Positions 33,185 to 42,705 of a stretch of 64,000 nt of DNA are shown here, piece after piece. The number at the start of each line of letters is the position of its first letter. Within the stretch, counting starts at the first letter, position 1. The position numbers and the translations under genes were made by a program. The notes below the pieces were generated by a model. That model ran no database searches. It was given only the letters and a program-made list of their open reading frames with translations, and was not told where the DNA came from. The stretch lies in assembly GCA_010015675.1 (NCBI GenBank), contig ML976993.1, forward strand, positions 274,482-338,481, written 5' to 3'. This stretch comes from Byssothecium circinans (lineage: Eukaryota; Ascomycota; Dothideomycetes; Pleosporales; Massarinaceae).

Positions 33185-35496
33185 TCAGCACCTCTCAAAC
33201 ACCCTATACAGCCCCTTCAAATTAGCGACCTCCATAACACCCTTTAACAACCCTCTCGTGCCTACAAGTCTCGCCTTGCAAGCCGGGAAGATGATATTCT
33301 CCACCGCGTTCCTCACCTTCAACCTCCTCTTAGTAATCTCCGGATCCTCCTCTACCGCTCTACCCTTTCCCTTCCCACTGTCGTCTAGACCTATAGACTG
33401 AGGAGGCAATGGCAAGCTCTCGGGCACATAGAAAGCTGCCAACTCCCGTAAAAAAGACTGGAAACATTCCTTCTCGGACTCCCAGTCAACGTACGGACCT
33501 AATCGGAGCAGGAATTGCGGTAGTTTGGCGAGAGAAGGCGTGTACCCTTTGACCAGGAGCGGAATGGAGCAGAGCTCGCCTTCTGCTGTAATTTCCATAT
33601 TGAAGTACTCCATGAGAAGCGCACGGCGGTCAATGAGTTGGCTCCGTACGCCGGAAACGACTTCGTCCCACTCGACCTCATCCGCCGCATCACCGGCATT
33701 CTTCTTCTCCTGCTCTGCGGCGATTTTCAGAAGCTCTTCCAAGTCAAGTGGTGTGCTGAACCGTATAGCGCCGAAGAAAGAGAAGTCCGTTAGGCCAACT
33801 TGGTAGAAGTACTCGTTGCAGAGCATGCCGTAGTCGACGAGGAAAAGCTTCACGCCGCCTTGTATGGCTGCTATTCGCTTTTGCTCGTCTACGATACCGA
33901 CGAAGGTGTGGGTCGAGATGATGTCTGTGAGCTCATTGTGCATGGCTTCGCGGACTTCGGCGCGGAGTTCTTTGACGGAGGAGAGTCGGCATACACCGGG
34001 CTCTTTCCCGGTGACTTCGTGCTCTTGGTCAGAAGATTCTTGTGCTTCGGCTCCGTCGGCTGAAGGTTGCGGTTGCAGCATGGAGGTGATCTTGCGGGCC
34101 GATGCATCGGTGCGGACGAGGTTGTTTTCATATGGCTTCTTGTTTGTGGTCTTAGGTGCTGGTTTGGACGTGCTGCGGTCATTTGTGTCGCTTGTGCCGG
34201 GTGTGCTTGGTGTGATCTGCTTCATGGGTGTGGCGAACGGTAATTTGGGGTTGTTGGAGAGTAGGGACTGAGTCATGAAGGAGCGGCTTGTGTCGACTTT
34301 GCTGAGGCTAGCGCGGATCTCGTCGCAGATTATGGAGATGATTTCGTCTTCGTTGAGGAAATGAACTTCTCGTTTTGTCGGGTGAACGTTGACATCGACT
34401 CGCTGGGGCTCGATGTCGAGGCTCAGGTAGACGAATGGATGGCCACCTTTTGGGAGGAACGTAGCGTATGTCTGCTCGATACTCTTCTTGATGGCAGGTG
34501 ACTCGACGGAGCGGTGGTTGATGAATAGCAGTAGCGACGTCCGCTTTGCGCTGTAGTTGGCGTTGCTGACCCAGCCGTCGCACTTGAAGCCCCAGCGATC
34601 GTTCTCCGCTTTGAGGGAAACAAGTTCGTTGGCTACTGTTCCACCATGGATCTGTCGAATACGATCAACAGTGCCTGCTGCAACAGGTACAGTAATGTCG
34701 GTCGTCGACCCGCCGTGCTTCTTGCATGAAAAGGATACGCCTGAGCAGTGGACTGCATATCGCCCTACTAGATCGAGAATTTTAGCATACTCTTCGCTAG
34801 ATGAGCGAAAGGCACGCCGTCGAGATGGTACGTTGTAAAAGAGGTCTTCCACCTGGTTACTGTTAGCATGTAAAGAGGTGAACGATTGATTGATGACATA
34901 CAGTAATCTGAGTTCCACTTCGTCCAGCGATGGGCTTAGGGTCAGCGCTCTGGCCTGGCTTCGGACTGGAGAGCTTTCCATCAGCGTAATGAGCTCTCCA
35001 GGCACAGCTCGACTCTTTCGTTCTCGTAGTCACGCTCAGGTGGGCGATGTGGCTGATACTCGCCAACGCTTCACCACGGAAGCCATACGTGCCAATCGAA
35101 CTGAGATCTTCGAAAGCTTTTAGTTTTGAGGTCGTGAAGCGTTCGCACAGTATCGGCAGGTCTTCTCTCTAATACAGGGTTAGCAAAGTGGTATATGAAT
35201 GAGTGCGAAGAGACACAAACATCGATGCCATGCCCATTATCGCTGATCTGAAGCAACTTCAGCCCCCCGTCCTTGACCACAACTTCCAACGCCGTCGAGC
35301 CCGCATCGACTGCATTCTCCATCAACTCTTTAAGCGCATGCACGGGCGCGACAATAATTTCTCCGGCCGCGATCTTGTTCACGACATCCTGCGCGAGTGC
35401 TTTAATGCGTCGCGGGGCGGGAAGTGGAAGGCTTTCATCGCCTTTGCGTTTCGTGCCTCGAGGTGATGGCGGCGTTATCTCCATTTCATCCGTCAT
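33185..35496 (-). CDS. MLH1: DNA mismatch repair protein Mlh1
   Basis: Three exons (35496-35221, 35168-34902, 34852-33185) give 736 residues. The GHKL ATPase is complete: [26 protein letters not shown] with catalytic Glu about 57 and Mg-binding Asn about 61, DNGHGID, then [14 protein letters not shown] from exon 2. [15 protein letters not shown] closes the N-terminal half. A Ser/Thr/Lys-rich linker leads to the C-terminal dimerisation domain. The protein ends FERC, the invariant MLH1 terminus that completes the partner's endonuclease site. It pairs with Pms1, Mlh2 or Mlh3 in mismatch repair and crossover formation. The promoter is shared head to head with the F-box-like gene. Confidence 0.97.
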
Positions 35497-35796
35497 TTTG
35501 AGTGCTGAGGTTACGCATTTGGTTATGGGTTGATGAATGATTTATGGATGTGTGACTAATCTATGGTAGAGACGCGGGTGTGAAGCAGAGTCGCGCGTTC
35601 ACGTGCTCTTTCCCGCCACTTCCGTTTTGGTTTCTGCCCCGCTTCTTCCACCCTATCATCCTCTCGTCTTGAGACATTGTTTTACATTCATATGCATTTA
35701 CTTTTCACTGTGCTCGAGATAAATACTCTCCATGATCCCCACCCAATCCCTCTTACGGCCAGCTTCCTGTTCCTTCTTAACTACCCGCATCCAACA
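35497..35796. promoter_or_regulatory. Divergent promoter of MLH1 and F-box-like gene
   Basis: Exactly 300 bases separate the two start codons. The region contains CACGTG at 35600-35605 and TTTCCCGCC at 35609-35617. The latter matches the E2F/MBF-type consensus found in S-phase promoters. Function is inferred from the motif and from MLH1's role. Confidence 0.45.
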
Positions 35797-36798
35797 ATGC
35801 CATCCCCTCCATCCACTCCAAGATATGCTCGACCTACCGCTGCTTCCATCTCGAGATGTAGTCCAAAGTCGCTGAAATCGAGCGAGCCCCGAAAGAGCCT
35901 TCAACCCCGTTCTCCATCATCGAAATCGAGCTCTACTCCAGGCTTGATGACCATCAAGCCTGCTGACCGGAAGAGACCATGCCCTTTGGCTACTTTGCCC
36001 ACAGAGCTTCGATTGTTAATCTTCGAATATGCGCTTCCAAGCGGCCCCATACGCCTTGACTCGCCTCTATGCGCCTGCCCAAAAAAGCAACCCAATCTTT
36101 CGCCATCTCTGTTCCACGTCTGCAGACTCATCCGCAGCGAAAGTGCCGAGATATTTTTGGTCAGACTCCCCTTCGTGGCCTCAATTTCATCTCTTCAACC
36201 GGAATCTGGGCACTACTGGGCCGACAAGCTTCCTACTTCTCATCTCGCCCTTCTTGCGCGAAACCGCAACATGACATTGACAATTCCGAGCTGTCTTAAT
36301 TCCTATTTCACGCCTCATGCGTCCTCACGCTGGCATTATACGAAAGATTTTGGAAATATCTATGGCATTGGCGAAGTTCACCAACGCCATTTCCTCCGCT
36401 TCTGCAGGCTAGCCAAATGGTGGCAGTTCTGTGCTGAGAACCGCGTCAAGAACATTGGATGGAATATTGAGATCCAAGAGGCTAGAACAAGGGGTTTTTG
36501 GCATCAACAAGATCGTGAAGGACAGTTACGAGAGTGGCTTTTCGAAGATGTGACGACAATCGCGCTGCCCTGTGTCCAGAAAATGTGGGTGAGGGGCAGG
36601 AGAGAGAAAGAGATGAAGAGACCAGCTCTGCAAATGCTTGATGGCCTCGATCGAAGTTTTCAGAAGTTGGGAAGCCCAAAGAAACCCTGGGGTACCAACG
36701 CGGAAGGATGGGTGTCTCTCGAGCTTGAGAGGTCGGAGCGAGAAGACGAGTGGAACAAGCGTGTGGCGCTCCTGAGAAATTTCATTAGCAGGTGGTGA
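35797..36798 (+). CDS. F-box-like (2EXR-type) fungal protein
   Basis: A single exon from the ATG opening MPSPPSTPRY encodes 333 residues. The first 60 are Ser/Pro/Lys-rich. Residues about 67-80, LPTELRLLIFEYAL, form the F-box-like helix found at the start of many fungal proteins of this class. It is followed by SLFHVCRLIRSESAEIFL, the usual second conserved segment. The rest is a globular Trp-rich region (WWQFCAENRVKNIGWNIEI). Such proteins are thought to be substrate-selecting or regulatory but are mostly uncharacterised. Upstream in-frame codons exist but are hydrophobic and lie in the shared promoter, so I did not use them. Confidence 0.8.
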   Translation: MPSPPSTPRYARPTAASISRCSPKSLKSSEPRKSLQPRSPSSKSSSTPGLMTIKPADRKRPCPLATLPTELRLLIFEYALPSGPIRLDSPLCACPKKQPNLSPSLFHVCRLIRSESAEIFLVRLPFVASISSLQPESGHYWADKLPTSHLALLARNRNMTLTIPSCLNSYFTPHASSRWHYTKDFGNIYGIGEVHQRHFLRFCRLAKWWQFCAENRVKNIGWNIEIQEARTRGFWHQQDREGQLREWLFEDVTTIALPCVQKMWVRGRREKEMKRPALQMLDGLDRSFQKLGSPKKPWGTNAEGWVSLELERSEREDEWNKRVALLRNFISRW

Positions 36799-37449
36799 TG
36801 GAACGTAAAGCACATAGCTCATCGCTTTCCGCTCCGTACGAGATATATAGTCCATTGGCAGAGGTTTGGATACGCATCCTAACTTTTGTACAGTGGTATG
36901 ATGCGTTACTTGCCAGAACATAACAAGCAGATCTATTTCGTCGTTATACTTCACTAGGTATTTCAGAAAGTAATTTATTTTGCCGTACGTCACCATACCT
37001 CTTTGACATCGGCCTGTAGCGAAGAGCCAAATACAACGTCATTAACCGCAAAGTGAAATCACGACTACAAAATTAGTAGAAATATTTTTGGCTATGTCTG
37101 ACTGAAATCCCTGTTTCCTACACTGATCAGAAATGAACCTCCCATAAGCGAAGATGAGTGTTTCATGATAGATAGTTATCGGGAAAGAATACAAATTCCA
37201 ACCCTTTTATTGTCAACGAAAAGCTTTTATGAGCATAACTATCCTCAAGACCACCATCCTCTCAGAGTCTATGTTTTATGCAGATCAGAAAACCATACTT
37301 CTATTCCACAATATCGCCACAGAGCGCTCTAGCACATATACCACAAAGCGTCCTCCCGAGCCCTCATGGTAGAGAATATTAGGAAATACTATCGAAAGAC
37401 TCTCGATAGAATCTCCAAAGGAGACTCAGTGCCCAGTACTCTCATTCTC
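36799..37449. other. Convergent intergenic region
   Basis: This is the 3' space of the F-box-like gene (+) and the PEP-mutase-family gene (-). It is moderately AT-rich. No gene or repeat is recognised. Confidence 0.5.
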
Positions 37450-38250
37450 TCACACCACGCTCTCCTTAACCTCCTCCCCAGCATACATCCTCTTCGCCTC
37501 CTCAGCAATTGAGCCAACCGTCCTCATCATCAACTGCGGCCCAACACTAATCCTACTCACGCCAATCTCACTCAGCTCTTTTACATTGAGACCTCCCGGT
37601 CGCACCCTAACCATACTCACATTCAGCCTCCCATCCAACTCCTTCGCTGCCTTCTGCACTTCTTCCGTCCTCATACCCGGCCTCGCTCTCCCGCCCCAGA
37701 TGAATGCAGACGTAGCACCAGCATTCAGATATGCTTTTCCGCGCGTAATAGCCTCGTCGATGGACAGACCAGTCACAAGAGCATCTGTGCGAGCATTGAC
37801 GACAAAGTCAGGTACACCCGCATCATTTGCAACCTTCAATACTCTCTCAATCCTACCCACAGCCTCCTCAACACTCCACAGCCCATTTTTCTCCCCATCG
37901 TAGTCTTCAATGTTACACCCCACAACGCCAAGACCAATCAACTTTTTAACCCCCTCTTCCAGTCTATTCCCATAGCCGTCCTGAAAGTCGGCTGTCAAGG
38001 GCTTGTTGAACTGTTTGGCGATTTTGGCGATGCCTTCGACGGCACGGATGTTGGTGTCGAGCGTGAGTTCGGGATCCTCGACGCCTGCAGCGAGAGCGAC
38101 TGCATAGGATGCAGTTGCTAGCGCCTTGGTTTCGGGGAGGGAGGCTACGGCTTTGGCGGTGATGGCGTCCCAGACGTTGGCGAGGATGAGGGGGTTGCCG
38201 GGTTTGTGGAGGGCTTTGAGGGTTTTTGCGAGGGCGTTTTGGGTGGACAT
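37450..38250 (-). CDS. PEP mutase / isocitrate lyase superfamily enzyme
   Basis: A single exon of 266 residues starts at the ATG opening MSTQNALAKTL; an upstream in-frame TTG is not needed. The fold is a complete TIM barrel with family motifs: LILANVWDAITAK (residues 21-34), LTADFQDGYGNRLEEG with metal-binding Asp (about 88 and 91), GCNIEDYDG (about 111-119), VNARTDAL (about 151-158) and FIWGGRARPG. The KKCGH active-site loop of true isocitrate lyase is absent. This places it among PEP-mutase-like C-C or C-P lyases (oxaloacetate hydrolase, 2-methylisocitrate lyase-like, carboxyvinyl-carboxyphosphonate phosphorylmutase-like). The substrate cannot be set from sequence. No signal peptide or peroxisomal SKL ending is seen. 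Confidence 0.9.
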   Translation of the reverse strand: MSTQNALAKTLKALHKPGNPLILANVWDAITAKAVASLPETKALATASYAVALAAGVEDPELTLDTNIRAVEGIAKIAKQFNKPLTADFQDGYGNRLEEGVKKLIGLGVVGCNIEDYDGEKNGLWSVEEAVGRIERVLKVANDAGVPDFVVNARTDALVTGLSIDEAITRGKAYLNAGATSAFIWGGRARPGMRTEEVQKAAKELDGRLNVSMVRVRPGGLNVKELSEIGVSRISVGPQLMMRTVGSIAEEAKRMYAGEEVKESVV

Positions 38251-39140
38251 GTTGGTGAGGTTCAAAGATGATGATTCCGAATGTGCAATTAAATCGAGGG
38301 CGAGTTGTGATGGCCTGAAGTGCTTTTGATCGGTTTGTTCTTCTCTTCACTTTAAGCAGAGAGGACGCCCACACTTTATAGATCTATCTTATCCATCGTC
38401 AACTAGGATCGGTAACCCATCGTCGGTTGACTCACCGTAATCAACGTCCGTCAATATCCCCTCAAGCAAGAGTCCTCCCTATGCACGTTGTTGTCAGGTA
38501 TGCGGTGGTAGACGAGTGCCCGAACCGAAGCGAAAGGCCGCCGACACACCGATGCTCTGGATGCTTTGGAAGTGACCACTCATAGCTACACAAAATACCC
38601 GAAGGCTCTACCGCGACGCTGCGTTAGGTACCCGACTAGCCGTTATTTTTTGACGTGCATTGTGAGCACATGCGGGGTGGAATGTAAGCATGCAGATGGC
38701 TGATGGTCTTTAGCTCTTCGCCTGTACTTGCCTTTCTCGGATCACCGCGACTTCACGGAGGCATAGAGAGGACGTTGAGATGCAACAGTGTGCATAAGTA
38801 ATATTGGATTTTACTCAGTGTTGGGTAAGGAAACGTCCGGGTATCGATACAGACGCCTATGAAACCAGAGCTGCAAAAGAAAAACTATGGGAGCAGCCAA
38901 TCTATGCATATACTCGTCTGAGCACTGTGTCCCATCACGAGCCAACAAATTGGCGCATAGACAGCGAGATGATGCAATGACCTCAAACCAGGCCATCGCA
39001 GCAATCGTAAGGGAAAGGGGTATCAACGCCGTAAACTCTCAGATCATCATCCATTATATCATCTCTTCATATCCTTCCTCAATCCAGTCCGCGTTATTGC
39101 AGAAGCCGTCACCTCCAAGACGAAGTGCGTTTGCAAGTGC
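38251..39140. promoter_or_regulatory. Intergenic, upstream of the PEP-mutase-family gene
   Basis: This 890-base region lies between two minus-strand genes and holds the promoter of the left gene and the 3' UTR of the right gene. No coding gene, tRNA or repeat is recognised. Confidence 0.5.
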
Positions 39141-40325
39141 TTAGACGTCCGGATCACCCTTAGGTATGATCTCAGGCGCGGGCAGGAATTCTCTTAGTTC
39201 CTTCATCCGGTTCCGGCAGTGAATAACGAAGATGGCAATGGCGAGAGAGTTCCATACGTCAAAACCAATCTGTCCGAAATCGAAGATGGCAACTATGCGG
39301 AGAGACGCCTTGCCGTCCGGCTCGGTTGGTGCGACGTAGGTGACGAAAGCCATGACGGTATACGATGCAATGACGCCGTAGACGGTGGGCAGTTCTTCCG
39401 GAGCGGACACAAAATCAGACTCGCTCTTGTCGTCGGTGTTGTGTGTCTCGAATGCCTCGCGCCATTGGTCCTGCAGCTTCGCCAACTTCACAATCATGTT
39501 GAGTTCGGAAACCCTTGAAGGCGTCTTCTGATCGCAGACAACGATATCGAAGAGCGAAAGATGGTTCCACGTGCGGTCTATGCCGGCGTCCTTCATCGCC
39601 CATCGGTTGTACTTTTGTATGGCAGCGCGAATATGAAACTCGGGCGTACGGATAGGTGCCCTCGTCAGAACGGCATCGCGAACGAGACCCCCGAGAGTGA
39701 AGAGGTCCTCCAGCGCGCGTTGGGCACGAAAGTAGCCATCGGAATCCGGTTTGATGAAGGCTAGGTTGTCGTTTGCGGTGAACAAATCCGTAGGCAAGCT
39801 GGGGAAGTCGTTGACCCACGATGCCGGCATGAGCGGCTCAAAACCGCGCAGTCCTAGCTTCTGGAACAGGAATACAGCGTCCTCAGTCCAGCCAGCTTCG
39901 CGCAGATCGCGACCTTGATTTTCTCGTCGCAGCTTCTCTTTCTCCGGATCGCTCTTCTTGCGCGTGTCCAAGTACTGACTCTCATCCACGACCTCGGTCG
40001 CTTCGTTGGCGTCCCATTCCTCCTGTGACACGTCGTCAGAGTCCGGAAGCAGGGTATCACCCTCGAACTCTTGCGGCTCCACAGACGTGGGTGGAGATGG
40101 TGGCAAGAGCGTCATATCCACGGAGCTGGCAGAGCCTGGGGTCTTGACGTGGTGTTGCCAGCGCGACACCTTGATCTGTGGCGTTGAATGGGGGTAGTCT
40201 TTGGTGATGGGTTTGGGCCGGACCGGGACGCTTGGCACCTTGAACGGCTTGTCGCGGCGCTGCTGTGTCTTGCGCGGGCTGATATACTCCCACACGCGGT
40301 TCGTGACATTGTGGAGGAACGCCAT
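39141..40325 (-). CDS. Fungal protein of unknown function
   Basis: A single 394-residue open frame starts at the ATG opening MAFLHNVTNRVWEYISPRK. Residues 1-70 are basic and Pro-rich. Residues 75-135 are acidic with Pro/Ser repeats. From about 140 the chain is ordered, with GWTEDAVFLFQKLGLRGFEPLMPASWVNDF, then a helical region with YFRAQRALEDLFTLGGLVRDAVL and IRAAIQKYNRWAMKDAGID. Two hydrophobic stretches near the end (VYGVIASYTVMAFVTYVAP and VWNSLAIAIFVIHCRNRM) are not long enough to be certain membrane helices. The basic-acidic head and helical body suggest a nuclear or chromatin-associated protein, but I recognise no family and assign no function. Confidence 0.7.
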   Translation of the reverse strand: MAFLHNVTNRVWEYISPRKTQQRRDKPFKVPSVPVRPKPITKDYPHSTPQIKVSRWQHHVKTPGSASSVDMTLLPPSPPTSVEPQEFEGDTLLPDSDDVSQEEWDANEATEVVDESQYLDTRKKSDPEKEKLRRENQGRDLREAGWTEDAVFLFQKLGLRGFEPLMPASWVNDFPSLPTDLFTANDNLAFIKPDSDGYFRAQRALEDLFTLGGLVRDAVLTRAPIRTPEFHIRAAIQKYNRWAMKDAGIDRTWNHLSLFDIVVCDQKTPSRVSELNMIVKLAKLQDQWREAFETHNTDDKSESDFVSAPEELPTVYGVIASYTVMAFVTYVAPTEPDGKASLRIVAIFDFGQIGFDVWNSLAIAIFVIHCRNRMKELREFLPAPEIIPKGDPDV

Positions 40326-40734
40326 GACTGTGCCGGTGATGCGCAGGAGCGAGGAGCGTGTAGCGTTTTGAAGGGGCCGAAGCGCGGCAGCGTCGCGTGG
40401 AAGAATGGTGGAAGGGGCTGGTGTTGCGGGGAAAGTTAGGGGATTAGAGTTGCATAGTCGGCAGTCGGTATGGTTGGCTTGCTCTCTAGCAAGAGGATGG
40501 AGTACTAGACAGTTGGTGGAGTTGAGGAGGTGAAGGTGAGTTCAGTCTGGAGTCTGGGGGTCACCGCGCGAAGGATGTGGCTGGGCCCGGCGCTAGCGTA
40601 AGGCTGGCAACGCTTGCAGGGCGGGGGAGAAGGAAGGATCGCGCATAATCTTATCTGATGATCCAAAATTTCTGGAATACCCCGCCGGCCGTGCTGCATT
40701 CACAGTATATGTAGTATTACACGACTGACGCAGA
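40326..40734. promoter_or_regulatory. Divergent promoter (unknown gene / deoxyhypusine hydroxylase)
   Basis: About 410 bases separate the two start codons. No distinctive operator is recognised. Confidence 0.45.
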
Positions 40735-41761
40735 ATGGCCGTCCCAGAGTCTTCCGAGAAGGACACCCAGGTGCGGGCACTGCGCAAGATTCTCACATCG
40801 GAGCAGGAGCCCCTCGCCCGTCGCTTCCGCGCCCTGTTCTCTCTCAAATACGTCGCTGCCCTCAAGCCGCCGACCGAGCAGACCATACCCGCCATCGAGG
40901 CCATCGCGGCAGCCTTCACGTCCCCCTCTGCACTTCTAAAGCACGAACTCGCATACTGCCTGGGGCAATCGCGTAATGGCGCCGCCGTGAGTCCACTGCG
41001 ACATGTCTTGGAGGACAAGGCGGAGGATACCATGTGTCGACACGAGGCGGCCGAAGCGCTTGGGGCATTGGGAGACAGGGGAAGTTTGGAACTGCTAAAG
41101 GAGCTGCGGGATAATGCGCAGGAGCCTACTGAAATCAGAGAAACATGCCAGATTGCGGTAGACCGGATCGAATGGGAGCACAGCAAGCAGAAGGAACAGC
41201 TGAAGCAGAGGTACAGTTTACAGTGAAGGTTTTGAACCCAAGACTAATTCTATCAGTGACTTTGCATCCATCGACCCCGCGCCGCCGCTAGCACAGAACG
41301 CCGAGAAGCCTGCCATACGGGACCTCGAGAAAACGCTACTCGACACCAAGCTTGCACTGTTCCAGCGCTATCGAGCCATGTTCGCTCTCCGCGATCTTGC
41401 CTCACCGCCCGACCTCCCCGCCGCCGCCGCAGCTGTCCAGGCGTTGGCGCGCGGCTTCACGGACCCGTCGGCGCTCTTCCGCCACGAGATCGCATTCGTC
41501 TTCGGACAACTGTCACACCCTGCATCCATCCCCAGTCTGACCGAAACGCTCAGCAACACAGAGGAGCAGAGTATGGTGCGCCACGAGGCGGCCGAGGCAC
41601 TAGGGAGCATGGGCGACGAAGACGGTGTTGAAGACACGCTCAGAAGGTTTTTGGACGATCCGGAGCAGGTGGTGCGAGATAGCGTGATTGTCGCGCTCGA
41701 CATGGCAGAATTCGAGAAGAATGGCGAGGTGGAATACGCCATTGTGCCGGTTGTCGCATAG
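40735..41761 (+). CDS. LIA1: Deoxyhypusine hydroxylase (HEAT-repeat di-iron enzyme)
   Basis: Two exons (40735-41210 and 41257-41761) give 326 residues in two symmetric halves of HEAT-like repeats. Each half carries two His-Glu iron ligands: KHELAYCLGQ (70-71) and RHEAAEALG (103-104) in the first, RHEIAFVFGQ (235-236) and RHEAAEALG (268-269) in the second. These four HE pairs hold the di-iron centre. The enzyme hydroxylates deoxyhypusine on eIF5A, completing the hypusine needed for translation of difficult sequences. The linker between the halves is rich in Ala and Pro. The gene ends 51 bases from the RPA12 stop, tail to tail. Confidence 0.97.
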
Positions 41762-41812
41762 AAGGCTATGCACGGGACCTAGGATGTAAAAAGCAAATAT
41801 ATCAAGCATAGC

Positions 41813-42284
41813 TCAATTGTTCGTGTTCCACCTGTAGAGGCCGAATTAGCAGGCAGAATACGCATACAAGCAGATGGATACATACTTGTTTCCACACTCG
41901 CATTCGTAGAAGACTGTTGTGCCTTCATCCGCACTACGCAGCTGCTGCGTGTAGAACCGTACCTCCTCTCGGCCGCATTTGTCGCATGGCTGATCGACCA
42001 CTGCGTGTGGCTGCATGTCGGCTTCGGTGATGGTTTGCACGTCAGATCGCTTTGCGCGCAGCGCGGACGGAAAGGCGTCGGGCTTGGAACTTGTGGTGAT
42101 GACTTTCGAAGACGTGTCTAGGACGGTCAGTATAAAGAAAAGGCCTTCTTGCATAACTATGCAAAGTACCTCTGCATTGTGCGCCGCAAACCCGGCACGT
42201 TAGAATCGCATTCTGCTTGCCGGCACCACCATCAAGCAGACTTCCGCAGTCGATGCAAAAAACGAGGGAGCCGATTGCTGCCAT
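41813..42284 (-). CDS. RPA12: RNA polymerase I subunit Rpa12 (A12.2)
   Basis: Three exons (42284-42170, 42117-41886, 41831-41813) give 121 residues. The N-terminal zinc ribbon has Cys 10, 13, 30 and 33 (FCIDCGSLLD and TCRVCGAQC). The C-terminal TFIIS-like ribbon has CDKCG (83 and 86), then the RNA-cleavage acidic loop QLRSADEGTTVFY, and Cys 111 and 113. The last 19-base exon gives the ending NKWNTNN and is reached only by splicing; the unspliced end is unrelated. Rpa12 supports Pol I transcript cleavage, proofreading and termination in the nucleolus. The final cysteine pair reads C-E-C, one residue shorter than the usual CX2C. The gene is head to head with SCC2. Confidence 0.94.
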
Positions 42285-42705
42285 TGTAGTGCTCCAGCCA
42301 GAGTTCTTTCAATGTTGAAAGTTGAAATTTGAAAGTTCGGTGGAGGTCGTTGATGTGGCTGGCCATGGATGCGACCGAGAAAAAGTTTGGCGGGGCGTGC
42401 CTTCCCCAGCTCAAGTGCTAGCGCTAGCCGTAAAAGAAGGCACGCGCGGTCACATGGGACCGCATCGCCCGGGCTCCGCGACGTCTAATCAATCATCTGT
42501 CGAGACGAGGCGACGCGCAAAAAGGTTGATTTCACCCCAACACGCCCATTGCACAGGCATATGGCTCGCACAGGGAGGACCACTCCTTCCTCCGTAGCGC
42601 ACGAACTATTTTTAACTGCGACATCTGGTTTGGGTCAACCCCCCTCATACAGCCAGTGGCCATCACTCCACCACCACCCTCGCGCGCTCATCACAACCAC
42701 ACATC
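42285..42705. promoter_or_regulatory. Divergent RPA12/SCC2 promoter with palindromes and TTGAAA heptamers
   Basis: About 420 bases separate the two start codons. Just upstream of RPA12, 42305-42320 is a perfect inverted repeat CTTTCAATGTTGAAAG. It overlaps three consecutive heptamers of the form TTGAAA(G/T) at 42314-42334. A second perfect palindrome GCTAGCGCTAGC is at 42417-42428. These are visible in the sequence; their role as binding sites is inference. Confidence 0.5.

Noticed and set aside
33069..33401. A plus-strand frame with a secretory-looking C terminus antisense to MLH1
   Set aside because: It overlaps the conserved FERC end of MLH1 on the other strand and is a shadow.
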